Below are positions 25,512 to 33,282 of a stretch of 64,000 nucleotides of DNA, piece after piece. The stretch lies in NCBI RefSeq assembly GCF_001611555.1, contig NZ_LSGP01000017.1, forward strand, positions 744,001 through 808,000, in the 5' to 3' direction. Each line of letters starts with the position of its first letter. The first letter of the stretch is position 1. The translations under genes and the position numbers were made by a program. Under the pieces are notes generated by a model. It saw only the letters and a list, made by a program, of their open reading frames with translations, was not told the DNA's origin and ran no database searches. This DNA is from Anaerosporomusa subterranea (lineage in GTDB: Bacteria; Bacillota; Negativicutes; Sporomusales; Acetonemataceae).

Positions 25512-25970
25512 ATGGGATTTGAAGACAAGCTAAATGAATTAGGACTAACCTTGCCAGAGGTGGCAAAGCCGGTGGCTGCTTATGTTCCTGCTGTACGCTG
25601 CGGTGATCATGTGTATACCTCAGGTCAGCTTCCGATCGTGAAAGGCGAGGTCAAGTACAAAGGCAAGCTTGGGCAGGAAGTAAGCCTTGAAGAGGGTTAT
25701 GAGGCAGCCAAAATTTGTGCGCTAAACTGTCTGGCGGCGGTTAAAAGTGTGGCCGGCAGTCTTGACAATGTTGAGAAAATCATCAAAGTAGTTGGTTTTG
25801 TCAACAGTGCCGTCGATTTTACCGATCAGCCTAAAGTAGTCAACGGCGCATCCGAGTTAGTCGCCAAGCTGTTTGGCGAGGCTGGAACACACGCCCGCTC
25901 TGCCGTTGGTGTAGCCCAACTTCCTCTTGGCGCGGCAGTTGAAGTCGAAATGATTGTCAAAGTGAAATAG
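25512..25970 (+). CDS. RidA/YjgF family enamine/imine deaminase, copy 1
   Basis: About 152 residues of the RidA (YER057c/UK114) family, trimeric proteins that hydrolyse reactive enamine/imine intermediates released by PLP enzymes. Conserved landmarks include VYTSGQLPIVKGEV, NCLAAVKSVAGSLDNVEKIIKVVGFVNS, and HARSAVGVAQLPLGAAVEVE containing the Arg that binds the substrate carboxylate. AAAGGTGG lies before ATG 25512. It is 14 bases upstream of the FAD gene; the pair is nearly duplicated at 31308-34584, where a PLP enzyme sits between the two. Confidence 0.92.
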   Translation: MGFEDKLNELGLTLPEVAKPVAAYVPAVRCGDHVYTSGQLPIVKGEVKYKGKLGQEVSLEEGYEAAKICALNCLAAVKSVAGSLDNVEKIIKVVGFVNSAVDFTDQPKVVNGASELVAKLFGEAGTHARSAVGVAQLPLGAAVEVEMIVKVK

Positions 25971-25983
25971 GAGGTATTCAGCA

Positions 25984-27276
25984 GTGGCGAAAAAAGTAAT
26001 AATTAACGGCGGCGGCTGGGCCGGCTGTGCGGCTGCTCTGGCTGCGCGACAGGCAGGGGCAGAGGTTGAGCTGTTCGAACGGACTGACATGCTCCTCGGC
26101 ACCGGCCTGGTTGGCGGCATTATACGCAACAATGGTCGTTTCTCTGCCACTGAAGAGTTAATTGCCATGGGCGGCGGCAAATTATTTCAGATTGCCGATC
26201 AGGTAGCTCGTCATAAGAATGTGGAATTCCCAGGTCACAAACACGTCTCTTTATACGATGTGGCGAAAATTGAACCGGCGGTAAAAAAAGCGTTGCTTGA
26301 AGCTGGTGTCAAGATCCATCTCTGTGCCAGAGTAAAAGATATCGAAAAAGACGGTGACACCATTACCACTCTGATTGCCGAACACTACACTGAGAAGAAA
26401 GAGATCAAAGGTGTTGGCGATAGCTTTGTCGATGCCTCCGGCACGGCCGGCCCACAAGGCAACTGCACTAAATATGGAAACGGCTGTGTTATGTGCATTT
26501 TCCGCTGCCCAACCTTTGGACCGCGGATGTCGATCGCCGGCAAAGCTGGCATAACAGAGCTAATCGGCAAAAAGCCTGATGGCTCAATTGGCGCTATGAG
26601 TGGTTCGTGTAAACTTCTCAAAGACTCGCTATCGAAAGAGATTGTCGAACAACTTGATACAACCGGTGTTGCGATTATTCCTATCCCCAAGCATTTGCAA
26701 AAAGGAGAGGCGTCGTTAACGCAGAAGGCCTGTCAGCAATATGCGCTGGCGGAATTCAATGACAATATTATCCTGTTGGATACCGGCCACGCCAAACTGA
26801 TGACAGCCTATTATCCGCTGGCGATTCTGCGGCAGATCCCAGGCTTTGAAGAAGCACGCTATGAAGATCCTTATGCTGGCGGCATCGGCAATTCGATGCG
26901 CTATGTAGGTATGTCGCCGCGCAATAATGCACTGCATGTTGATGGACTGGCTAATGTTTTCTGCGGCGGTGAAAAGGCCGGTCTGCTGGTTGGTCATACC
27001 GAAGCAATTATTACCGGCACACTGGCAGGGCACAATGCCGCTCGCGCCGCGTTTGGCCAAGACCCGATTATTCTGCCGACTTCCCTGGCTTGCGGTGACG
27101 CGATTGCGTTTGTTAAAGAAAGTATGCAAACCGAAGAAGGCATGACCAAGAAGTACACCTTCTCCGGATCTGTATATTTTGAACGGATGAAACGACTCAA
27201 CCTCTATACTACAGATATCAAAGAGATTAAAGACCGGGTAGAAGAAGCCGGCATGACCAACGTATTCAAGTCATAA
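25984..27276 (+). CDS. FAD-dependent oxidoreductase with Cys cluster, copy 1
   Basis: 430 residues. An N-terminal Rossmann motif (INGGGWAGCAAALAARQAGAEVELFE) binds FAD; the C-terminal FAD loop is GLANVFCGGEKAGLLVGHTEA, as in GidA/TrmFO-like flavoproteins. A distinctive C161-x6-C168-x2-C171-x3-C175 pattern (KYGNGCVMCIFRCPTFGP) could hold an iron-sulfur cluster or redox thiols. By eye it is about 85% identical to the copy at 33283. GTG start with AGGAGG upstream. Likely oxidises an amine or amino-acid derivative whose imine product RidA handles; that is inference. Substrate unknown. Confidence 0.85.
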   Translation: MAKKVIINGGGWAGCAAALAARQAGAEVELFERTDMLLGTGLVGGIIRNNGRFSATEELIAMGGGKLFQIADQVARHKNVEFPGHKHVSLYDVAKIEPAVKKALLEAGVKIHLCARVKDIEKDGDTITTLIAEHYTEKKEIKGVGDSFVDASGTAGPQGNCTKYGNGCVMCIFRCPTFGPRMSIAGKAGITELIGKKPDGSIGAMSGSCKLLKDSLSKEIVEQLDTTGVAIIPIPKHLQKGEASLTQKACQQYALAEFNDNIILLDTGHAKLMTAYYPLAILRQIPGFEEARYEDPYAGGIGNSMRYVGMSPRNNALHVDGLANVFCGGEKAGLLVGHTEAIITGTLAGHNAARAAFGQDPIILPTSLACGDAIAFVKESMQTEEGMTKKYTFSGSVYFERMKRLNLYTTDIKEIKDRVEEAGMTNVFKS

Positions 27277-27285
27277 AGCAGACTT

Positions 27286-27317
27286 GATTCAGGTGGGGTT
27301 TTAACTCCATCTGAATC
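27286..27317 (+). terminator. hairpin after FAD copy 1
   Basis: GATTCAGGTGG...CCATCTGAATC, an 11-bp stem with one G:U, beginning ten bases after the stop; no clear T-run. Confidence 0.45.
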
Positions 27318-27341
27318 CTCGCCGCACTTATCCAGGGATTT

Positions 27342-27388
27342 AGCCGCTCTTGGGCTCCTTCTTTAGAGGAAGGAGCCCAAGAGCGGCT
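27342..27388. other. 20-bp perfect palindrome
   Basis: AGCCGCTCTTGGGCTCCTTC and its exact complement around TTTAGAG. It lacks a T-run on either strand. It lies between the FAD gene end and the orphan TPP riboswitch and might block transcription arriving from that riboswitch. Confidence 0.55.
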
Positions 27389-27453
27389 TGTCATTATAAT
27401 ATGCAAGGCCAGGCGCTATGTGCTTTTTCAATTACTGATTAGCCTTAGAAAAT

Positions 27454-27550
27454 CTGCTGCATTCCCTACGCTGGCGTTACCCAGATCAGGTTACAGGTCG
27501 TAGACCTTATCGGGTCTAAATCTCAGCTGGCCTCCCTAGCTCCCCTTACC
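27454..27550 (-). promoter_or_regulatory. second TPP riboswitch, orphan, antisense to the FAD gene
   Basis: Read on the minus strand it has GGGGAGC, AGCTGAGAT, ACCTGATCTGGGTAACGCC and AGCGTAGGGAA. It closely matches the copy at 25090, including flanking AGAAAATCTGCTGCA and the promoter side (ACTATTATATTTAT...CAATCATACACC; -10 complement at 27557-27562). No minus-strand gene follows before the FAD gene's 3' end. Confidence 0.9.
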
Positions 27551-27693
27551 GATACTATTATATTTATACAATCATACACCTTTTCCAAAACGAATCAACT
27601 CTGAACATATTCTTCCATATCATTTCCGTTGTCTGTCAACAAAGAATATGTTATGGTATATATTAGAAAATTCTGATAGATAGAGGGTGCGTT

Positions 27694-28062
27694 ATGGGTC
27701 AGGCGCCGATTGATTTAAAACAGGAAATTATTCGGATCAATAATAATTTGAATATCAGCATGTTTGGTATTGGTTTACGCAAACAGCGAGTTGTCATAGT
27801 TGATGATGATAAGATCATTATTTCCGCCGACCATAAACGTATTCCGGTTCTGGCTGTACTCGATCAGAGCAATCGCAGCATAACTCGCTCTGTCGATGTA
27901 GCCATTCTCGATGAATATAAACGGCGGTTGAAAGCTGAATTGGCCGATCAACTGCAGCTTCCAATAAAGTGTGTTCTAAAAGATTATGATCCCGAGTGTG
28001 AGTTAGCTCTGACGGTGATCGTACTGAGTCAGCCACTATCACGAGAGTTTGGGCGCTGTTGA
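27694..28062 (+). CDS. small DUF2294-like protein
   Basis: 122 residues. The pattern of a short N-terminal helix, paired beta-strands (RVVIVDDDKIIISAD), a central helix (VDVAILDEYKRRLKAELADQLQLP) and a final strand pair (ECELALTVIVLS) resembles the DUF2294 family of unknown function. Ribosome site GAGGG precedes the ATG. It stands alone after an AT-rich promoter region (TATATA near 27657) and is followed by the leader of the Nif3-like gene. Family assignment from pattern memory only. Confidence 0.6.
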   Translation: MGQAPIDLKQEIIRINNNLNISMFGIGLRKQRVVIVDDDKIIISADHKRIPVLAVLDQSNRSITRSVDVAILDEYKRRLKAELADQLQLPIKCVLKDYDPECELALTVIVLSQPLSREFGRC

Positions 28063-28100
28063 AAATAGATTAAATATTTTTAATTATTAGAATTTGATAG

Positions 28101-28300
28101 CAGGAAATTTAAAAACTGCGTCGAAGTATTGGCATTAGAAGCTCATCATAGATGAGTAACCGACGAAAATTACATACTAGGCTGGCTGTAGGAGCTTTTT
28201 ACAAAGAGCTGAAAGCTACCCTTTATCGTGTCGAAGGCAGACATGCGTTGCGCCGCTTGTTTGTTCCTAAGCGATTTGATGAGGGTAGCTTTTGTCTTTT
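28101..28300 (+). promoter_or_regulatory. candidate structured leader/attenuator for the Nif3-transporter genes
   Basis: CAGGA (28101) and GCTCATCATAGATGAGTA (28141-28158) match the leader of ridA copy 2. AGCTTTTT (28193-28200) can pair with AAAGAGCT (28203-28210) or AAAGCT (28212-28217). AAAGCTACCCT (28212-28222) can instead pair with AGGGTAGCTTT (28282-28292), which is followed by TTTGTCTTTT like a terminator. Competing pairings suggest attenuation; no known riboswitch class was recognised. Confidence 0.5.
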
Positions 28301-28394
28301 ATCAATCTCCAGCCGATGCCATATTAACTTCATAAAGGAGTGATGCAACGTACTTTGGACTCTACTGTAAATCAACAGTTTCAAGGAGGATGAC

Positions 28395-29414
28395 ATGACA
28401 AAAGTTCACGACCTACTGCATGTACTCGATCAGATTACCGGCGGGCGCTGTGTCCGCGACATTGGCGACATCTTTAGCGGCAGAAACAAATTTGTCGTCA
28501 ACAAAACTTCCAATATTCCTGGTAAGGCTTGTATGGAGACGCCCGGACTAGTGTGCGGCAACCTCGACGCGGAGGTAAAGAAAATTGCGGTGACCATGAC
28601 ACTGACGGAATGCAATATCGAACTAGCGGGTGCCACCGGTGTTGACGCTATCGTCGCCCACCACCCGATTGTCGAAGCAGCCAATTCCGGCGGCGTCACC
28701 ATGCGCAATTATCTCGAACTATACGGACTTAGCGTCTTTGAACTACATGAGGCATTTCACGGGCTGCACCCCGGCATTGCGTTTATTCACGGACATAAGG
28801 CATTTCGGGTTGACATCGCTTATGGCGGCATACCTGGCAATATTTTGTATGTTGGTCGCGCCGTGGATGAGGTAAAGACTCTCGGCGATATTTTGGACAG
28901 GCTAGATGCCTTCATGGGAATCGATGAAGAAAAACGGATGCTGTTTGCAGAACGCAATTCGCGCTGCTGTGACAGTATTATTGAAACCAATGTGGCCACC
29001 GGTGGGAAAATACTGCTTGGCGCCAGAGATAATCCTGTAAACACTATTATTCATATCTTCCCGCATACAGGCTTTACGCCAGCTCATCTCGAGAAAGTAA
29101 AAAGTGAGCATCCGGAAGCAGATACATTGCTGGCCTCGATTAGCAGGATGGGTGCTGACAGCGCGTTAGTGGCCAAGGCTAGGGAATTGGGAATGAATGT
29201 AATTATCGGCAACTCCCATGCCATGGAAATTCTCGAAAACGGCCTACCGTTAGCCTATGCCATTAAGAGGCTGCTGCCAGATGTTGAAGTTGTTCTATTC
29301 CGTGAACGGATTACCTCGACTCCGATTGCCATGGCAGGATCGTCAGTCATCAGAGATTATGCGGCAGATATCGCTGAGCGCTTCCTGCTGCCTAACGCCA
29401 ATAAAGTGTCATAA
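28395..29414 (+). CDS. Nif3-like dinuclear metal-centre protein
   Basis: 339 residues. VDAIVAHHPIVEAA near residue 90 is the Nif3/YbgI-type metal-binding His pair, and GNSHAMEILENG near the C-terminus supplies the second His...Glu ligand set. NIF3-like proteins form hexameric rings and are mostly of unknown function, though GTP-cyclohydrolase and hydrolase roles have been proposed. CAAGGAGG precedes the ATG. It is cotranscribed with the Gate-domain membrane protein 24 bases downstream and sits between the two RidA-FAD cassettes, so a hydrolase role on the same substrate is possible. Confidence 0.8.
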   Translation: MTKVHDLLHVLDQITGGRCVRDIGDIFSGRNKFVVNKTSNIPGKACMETPGLVCGNLDAEVKKIAVTMTLTECNIELAGATGVDAIVAHHPIVEAANSGGVTMRNYLELYGLSVFELHEAFHGLHPGIAFIHGHKAFRVDIAYGGIPGNILYVGRAVDEVKTLGDILDRLDAFMGIDEEKRMLFAERNSRCCDSIIETNVATGGKILLGARDNPVNTIIHIFPHTGFTPAHLEKVKSEHPEADTLLASISRMGADSALVAKARELGMNVIIGNSHAMEILENGLPLAYAIKRLLPDVEVVLFRERITSTPIAMAGSSVIRDYAADIAERFLLPNANKVS

Positions 29415-29438
29415 ATAAGTAGAGGAGGAAGTATAAAT

Positions 29439-30518
29439 ATGGCTCTGGATACTAGCCAAGGTACTGCTAAAAGAAAGGTAACGAACATTGAGTATCTCGG
29501 ATTTCTTATGGTATTTTTGGCGATCTTAGCCCTTATTTACCCCCAACCTGTTGCCGGCGCCTTTACTGCCGCAGCGAGCAAAGTAAAGTCTATCGCTTTC
29601 GATGCATTCCTCATGAATGTTGGTTGGGCGATCGTCTGTGGTGTTATTATGGGGCGACTTATAGAAAGAGCTGGTTTTACCGACGCTCTTGTGCGCATAT
29701 TCATTCCTATCACTAAACGCATAGGTATAAATCCCGCAGTTATATTGCCCAGTCTCTATCACATCATTGGTGATATTAATGCAGCTGGCAGAATCGCTGG
29801 CCCTAGCGTTAAAAAAGCTGGCGCCACGAAAGATGAGCAAAAAATAGCTATTGCTACTATGGTTCAGTCGCAGCAGTCCTTTTCGACTTTTATGCTTGGG
29901 CTTGTAAGTCTGACCTTAGCGAAAGTTAATCCGCTGCCAATTATTTTGCTGACGATCTTTTTACCGCTTATTATTGTTCCGCTTTTGCTCAAGACAACAC
30001 TATGGCGCGATACAAAGGCTGTATCCCTGGATGAGTTGCCTAAGTTTACACCAGATACTCCCTTGCTAGCCGTACTGTTTGGGGCTGCGCGTGAAGGAGC
30101 CGAAGTGTTATTCCTAATCGTTATTCCTGCTGCAGCTGCTGTGTTTAGTATTATCGGCGCTCTTGAGTATGCTGGTATTTGGCAAGTTGTTCAAACCGGT
30201 TTATCTGGAGTATTATCGGCTTTGTCGATTGATGTACAAACAGGCATCGTATCCGTTTTAGCTGCACCGACATTAGCTATGGCAATGCTTACTAAGACTG
30301 CCGCTACTATGAATCCTAAGCTGGTGGTAGGTTCATTTGTCATTGCCGCTTCTGGTTTTCCTCTGGGTGTAGTTTTTGGTCAAATCCCCATGATCTGGAA
30401 GGGTGTTTCCGATTTAACAGAAACGGAAATAGTGAAGGCCGCTGTTCTTGGCATTGGCATGCGAATTATCACTGCCTGGCTGGTCGCGGAGTTTATAACA
30501 CCGTTCGTCATGATGTAA
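29439..30518 (+). CDS. Gate-domain (nucleoside-recognition) membrane transporter
   Basis: 359 residues with about ten membrane helices and two related Gate (nucleoside-recognition) halves: GVIMGRLIERAGFTDALVRIFIPITKRIG in the first and GAAREGAEVLFLIVIPAAAAVFSIIGALEYAGIW in the second. Conserved IIGDINAAGRIAGPSVKKAGA and MVQSQQSFSTFMLG suggest ion/substrate-binding loops. Members transport nucleosides, amino acids or ions; by context this one may import the substrate of the surrounding pathway. AGAGGAGG precedes the ATG. Confidence 0.82.
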   Translation: MALDTSQGTAKRKVTNIEYLGFLMVFLAILALIYPQPVAGAFTAAASKVKSIAFDAFLMNVGWAIVCGVIMGRLIERAGFTDALVRIFIPITKRIGINPAVILPSLYHIIGDINAAGRIAGPSVKKAGATKDEQKIAIATMVQSQQSFSTFMLGLVSLTLAKVNPLPIILLTIFLPLIIVPLLLKTTLWRDTKAVSLDELPKFTPDTPLLAVLFGAAREGAEVLFLIVIPAAAAVFSIIGALEYAGIWQVVQTGLSGVLSALSIDVQTGIVSVLAAPTLAMAMLTKTAATMNPKLVVGSFVIAASGFPLGVVFGQIPMIWKGVSDLTETEIVKAAVLGIGMRIITAWLVAEFITPFVMM

Positions 30519-30548
30519 GGGAGGTTTGTCTGACCACAAAAACACAAT

Positions 30549-30575
30549 AAGGGCTATGGATAAACCATAGCCCTT
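30549..30575 (+). terminator. hairpin after the Gate-domain gene
   Basis: AAGGGCTATGG-ATAAA-CCATAGCCCTT, a perfect 11-bp stem 30 bases after the stop; T-run absent, so termination is not certain. Confidence 0.5.
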
Positions 30576-30623
30576 GTGGGCACGAAGTGCACGCTTTTAA
30601 GCGCCTTTGCGGTCAAAGGAAGT

Positions 30624-30657
30624 GGCCTGTTATCCTCTGTGCACTCTGCGGTTACGT
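30624..30657. repeat. truncated family B repeat
   Basis: CCTCTGTGCACTCTGCGGTTACG matches the right arm of the family B elements; the left arm is missing. Confidence 0.5.
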
Positions 30658-30673
30658 AACGATGGCTCCTACA

Positions 30674-31120
30674 TTACAGACTCTTCACACTGACTATGTA
30701 CTTACCGCGAGACTGCCAATCAATCTCTACCTCAGGGGATTGCAACGGTATTTCCCGGTAGTTACCATTTTTCTGAACACCGAGACTGAGATAATGGCTG
30801 AGCAAGCCCTGGCTTAGAAACAGATTCGTGTCGACGGCAAACGCGAGGGAAGCTGCTGTCTCAGAAGACATCTCTACCGGATGAGACGCGGCAGCTTCCA
30901 GAGCAGACAATCCGGCTGGCAAATCATCAAGCTGATAGCTCTGCTCACGGCCAAACCCTGCCAACCGCTTTTCGGGCAGCACCATCCCGTTTAATTGAAA
31001 TTCGTCATGGCCGCGTGATTCATCGATGATAGTACCATCAGCGATCATCGCAGTTGAAAAGTAACTGCCTGGAATCACATCAATGGCATGTTGGGCCTTC
31101 CACTCAAAGGTAAATTGCAT
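30674..31120 (-). CDS. conserved-looking hypothetical protein
   Basis: 148 residues, soluble, no signal peptide or cysteines. I do not recognise the family. The N-terminal half is beta-rich (FTFEWKAQHAIDVIPGSYFSTAM) and the C-terminal half mixed, ending in VEIDWQSRGKYIVSVKSL. GGAGGCG lies before the ATG on the minus strand. It is transcribed divergently from ridA copy 2, and its upstream region shares GGTGCCAAAACG with the region upstream of the other minus-strand gene of this cluster (start 37642), hinting at common regulation. Confidence 0.65.
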   Translation of the reverse strand: MQFTFEWKAQHAIDVIPGSYFSTAMIADGTIIDESRGHDEFQLNGMVLPEKRLAGFGREQSYQLDDLPAGLSALEAAASHPVEMSSETAASLAFAVDTNLFLSQGLLSHYLSLGVQKNGNYREIPLQSPEVEIDWQSRGKYIVSVKSL

Positions 31121-31210
31121 GCTTTCGCCTCCTGTCTAAATGTTGCTATATAGTATGAAAGACTTAACTAGAGGTGCCAAAACGGTCAAGGAAAAAAATC
31201 TTATTTGCTA

Positions 31211-31271
31211 GGCAGGAGTTTTATTAAAAGCGGAGAATTGTATATTCATAATCGCTCATCAAAGATGAGTA
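31211..31271 (+). promoter_or_regulatory. leader element before ridA copy 2
   Basis: GGCAGGAGTTTTATTAAAAG...GAGAATTG followed by the hairpin CGCTCATC-AAA-GATGAG. The same arrangement lies upstream of the Nif3-like gene (28101-28158) and, in part, ridA copy 1 (25308). Confidence 0.45.
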
Positions 31272-31307
31272 GCGAGAAGACATGCTGCTAGAAAGGTGGA
31301 TGGTGAA

Positions 31308-31769
31308 ATGAACTTTGAAGACCGATTGAAGGAACTGGGATTAACCGTACCTGAGGTAGCTAAACCAGTAGCTGCCTATGTTCCCGCAGTGCGCTGCGGC
31401 GACCTTATTTACACATCCGGTCAGATACCCTTGGTCAAAGGCGAAGTCAAGTACAAAGGGAAACTGGGACAAGAGTTGAGCATCGAAGACGGATACGAAG
31501 CAGCCAAGGTCTGTGCATTAAATTGTTTGGCAGCAGTAAAGGGCGTAGCCGGCAGTCTCGACAATGTGGAGAAAATCGTTAAAATTGTTGGCTTTGTTAA
31601 TAGCGCAGCTGGTTTTACCGATCAGCCGAAAGTTGTAAACGGTGCTTCCGAACTGGTGGGTAAAGTGTTCGGCTCAGCCGGAGAGCACGCTCGTTCGGCC
31701 GTGGGCGTAGCTGAGCTTCCTCTGGGAGTGGCGGTCGAAGTCGAAATGATCGTAAAGGTAAAAAGATAA
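31308..31769 (+). CDS. RidA/YjgF family enamine/imine deaminase, copy 2
   Basis: About 153 residues, closely similar to the RidA at 25512 throughout (same VPAVRCGD, YTSGQ, NCLAAVKGVAGSLDNVEKI and ARSAVGVAELPLG motifs). Start ATG 31308 is chosen by alignment with copy 1 and by AAAGGTGG upstream; ATG 31296 is an in-frame alternative. First gene of a tight operon: PLP enzyme 26 bases downstream, then FAD copy 2. Role expected to be clearing imine/enamine products of the PLP or FAD enzyme. Confidence 0.92.
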   Translation: MNFEDRLKELGLTVPEVAKPVAAYVPAVRCGDLIYTSGQIPLVKGEVKYKGKLGQELSIEDGYEAAKVCALNCLAAVKGVAGSLDNVEKIVKIVGFVNSAAGFTDQPKVVNGASELVGKVFGSAGEHARSAVGVAELPLGVAVEVEMIVKVKR

Positions 31770-31795
31770 AAGGTAAAATAGGGAGGTTGGAGAAA

Positions 31796-33265
31796 ATGTT
31801 AAAACCAAATTACAAGTTTCAGATGTATCGTCAACTACAGGCAAACATCGCAAACATCTATGGCGATGCTCGCAAAGCGGCCGATGAGATCGGTGTTCCG
31901 CAAGAACTGCGCGGTAAATTCGGTCTGACTGGCGCCATTTCCGGCTGTCCGGCGCCGTTGCGTGATGACATCATGGAATTTAGCGAACATGGTGCAAAAG
32001 AGGTCATCCCGCTTGCCAAGCTGGTAGACGAGATTCGTGAATTGGTTAAAAGCGTATATGGCGACGAGTATGACGCAGCTCCTGTAGCTACCTGCGAAGC
32101 CGGCTTGTGGGTTACCTTTGACTCACTGTTCAGCCCGCCGATGATGGGGCGCGGTGATAACTACCGCTCCCGCTATATTGCCCTCTATGAGAAGCATCTG
32201 CATCATCAAGGCAGCTATGGTCGTCCCTTCCCGCCGAAATACAAAGATATTCTGGCTGACCGCGGCTCAACTGCCGGCGAACTCGGCTTCTACGGCAAAC
32301 GCCAGAATAATCTCGATACCGTCATGGTGCCACTGGCAGGTGCTCGCTATGACGTACACGGCATCAAGTCCCATCCGGTACCTCTGTTAACTGACGTCGA
32401 TCCGGATGGTTCAATGGAAAATATTAAAAAACATGCGCAAATACATATGTCTCAATTGGCTGGTTTTACCGGACTGGCATATGAGACCCCTGGATACGGC
32501 TATGCAAAAAAAGATGCAGATGGCACTCCACTGCTGCAGAAGAAACTGGGTCAATTTGCCCAAGAACTGAATCTACCTTATGTTCTCGACAATGCCTGGG
32601 GACTTCCCTTTGTCGGCAGCGACATAAGGAAGACTGGCGCGGATGCGATCATCTACTCCATGGATAAAGCGACTGGTGCAGCGACCAGCGGTCTGATCAT
32701 CGGCAAAGAAGATATCATGGTTCCCGTCCGCCGCGCGCTGGGCATGCATGGTGATCGTTTCGGTACGACTGCTTCCTACGGCAAAGCTGCCTATGTCGCA
32801 TTTGACCCTGGTAAAGAGGCGCTTCTTAGCCAAATCCAAGCACTGAGAATACTGCGTGATAACCCAGCCGTTTTGACTAAGCCGGTCGATGATATGGAAC
32901 GCATTATCCGTGAAGAATTCGCCAAAATTAACCTGCCTTCCCACTTGAAAGAAGGCATCCTCATCAGCAAGTCGTACAACTCGACTGCTGTCGAAGTCAA
33001 CTATGAAAAAACCTGGGCGAACGGCCAACTGGGCATTCCAATTTTCTCGATCGAAGATATGTATTCAGGTACGAACATTTTCCAAACAGGTCTTGCGCAA
33101 ATGGGTGTTATTCCGACCGTAGCCTATGACGGCAACATCTATATCTCCACAGGTCTGGGTACCTGTGACAGCAAAGGCAACCTCATTGAAGCTGTTATGC
33201 GCCATGGTGTTAAAGCGCTGGTGCGCTTGATCGAGATCACCTGCAAGTATGCCGGCATAGCCTAA
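31796..33265 (+). CDS. fold-type I PLP-dependent enzyme of unknown specificity
   Basis: About 489 residues with the aminotransferase class I/V architecture: a glycine-rich SGCPAPLRDD segment, a central LPYVLDNAWGLPFVGSD (Asp expected to contact the PLP pyridine nitrogen) and IIYSMDKATGAATSG, where K291 is the likely PLP Schiff-base lysine. Similar in overall plan to SepSecS/SelA-like and Cys/Met-metabolism enzymes, but I cannot name the reaction. GGGAGG precedes ATG 31796. It sits between RidA and the FAD oxidoreductase, with the B12 enzyme downstream, so beta-elimination, transamination or retro-aldol chemistry on an amino acid is plausible. Confidence 0.8.
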   Translation: MLKPNYKFQMYRQLQANIANIYGDARKAADEIGVPQELRGKFGLTGAISGCPAPLRDDIMEFSEHGAKEVIPLAKLVDEIRELVKSVYGDEYDAAPVATCEAGLWVTFDSLFSPPMMGRGDNYRSRYIALYEKHLHHQGSYGRPFPPKYKDILADRGSTAGELGFYGKRQNNLDTVMVPLAGARYDVHGIKSHPVPLLTDVDPDGSMENIKKHAQIHMSQLAGFTGLAYETPGYGYAKKDADGTPLLQKKLGQFAQELNLPYVLDNAWGLPFVGSDIRKTGADAIIYSMDKATGAATSGLIIGKEDIMVPVRRALGMHGDRFGTTASYGKAAYVAFDPGKEALLSQIQALRILRDNPAVLTKPVDDMERIIREEFAKINLPSHLKEGILISKSYNSTAVEVNYEKTWANGQLGIPIFSIEDMYSGTNIFQTGLAQMGVIPTVAYDGNIYISTGLGTCDSKGNLIEAVMRHGVKALVRLIEITCKYAGIA

Positions 33266-33282
33266 AAAGGGGGTATTCAGCA

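Noticed and set aside
28152-28343. 63-residue reading frame in the Nif3 leader
   Set aside because: It overlaps the proposed hairpins, has no ribosome site and looks like read-out of structured RNA.
28343-28393. 16-codon leader peptide ending next to the Nif3-like start
   Set aside because: The AAGGAG is only two bases from the ATG and the peptide has no repeated regulatory codons.
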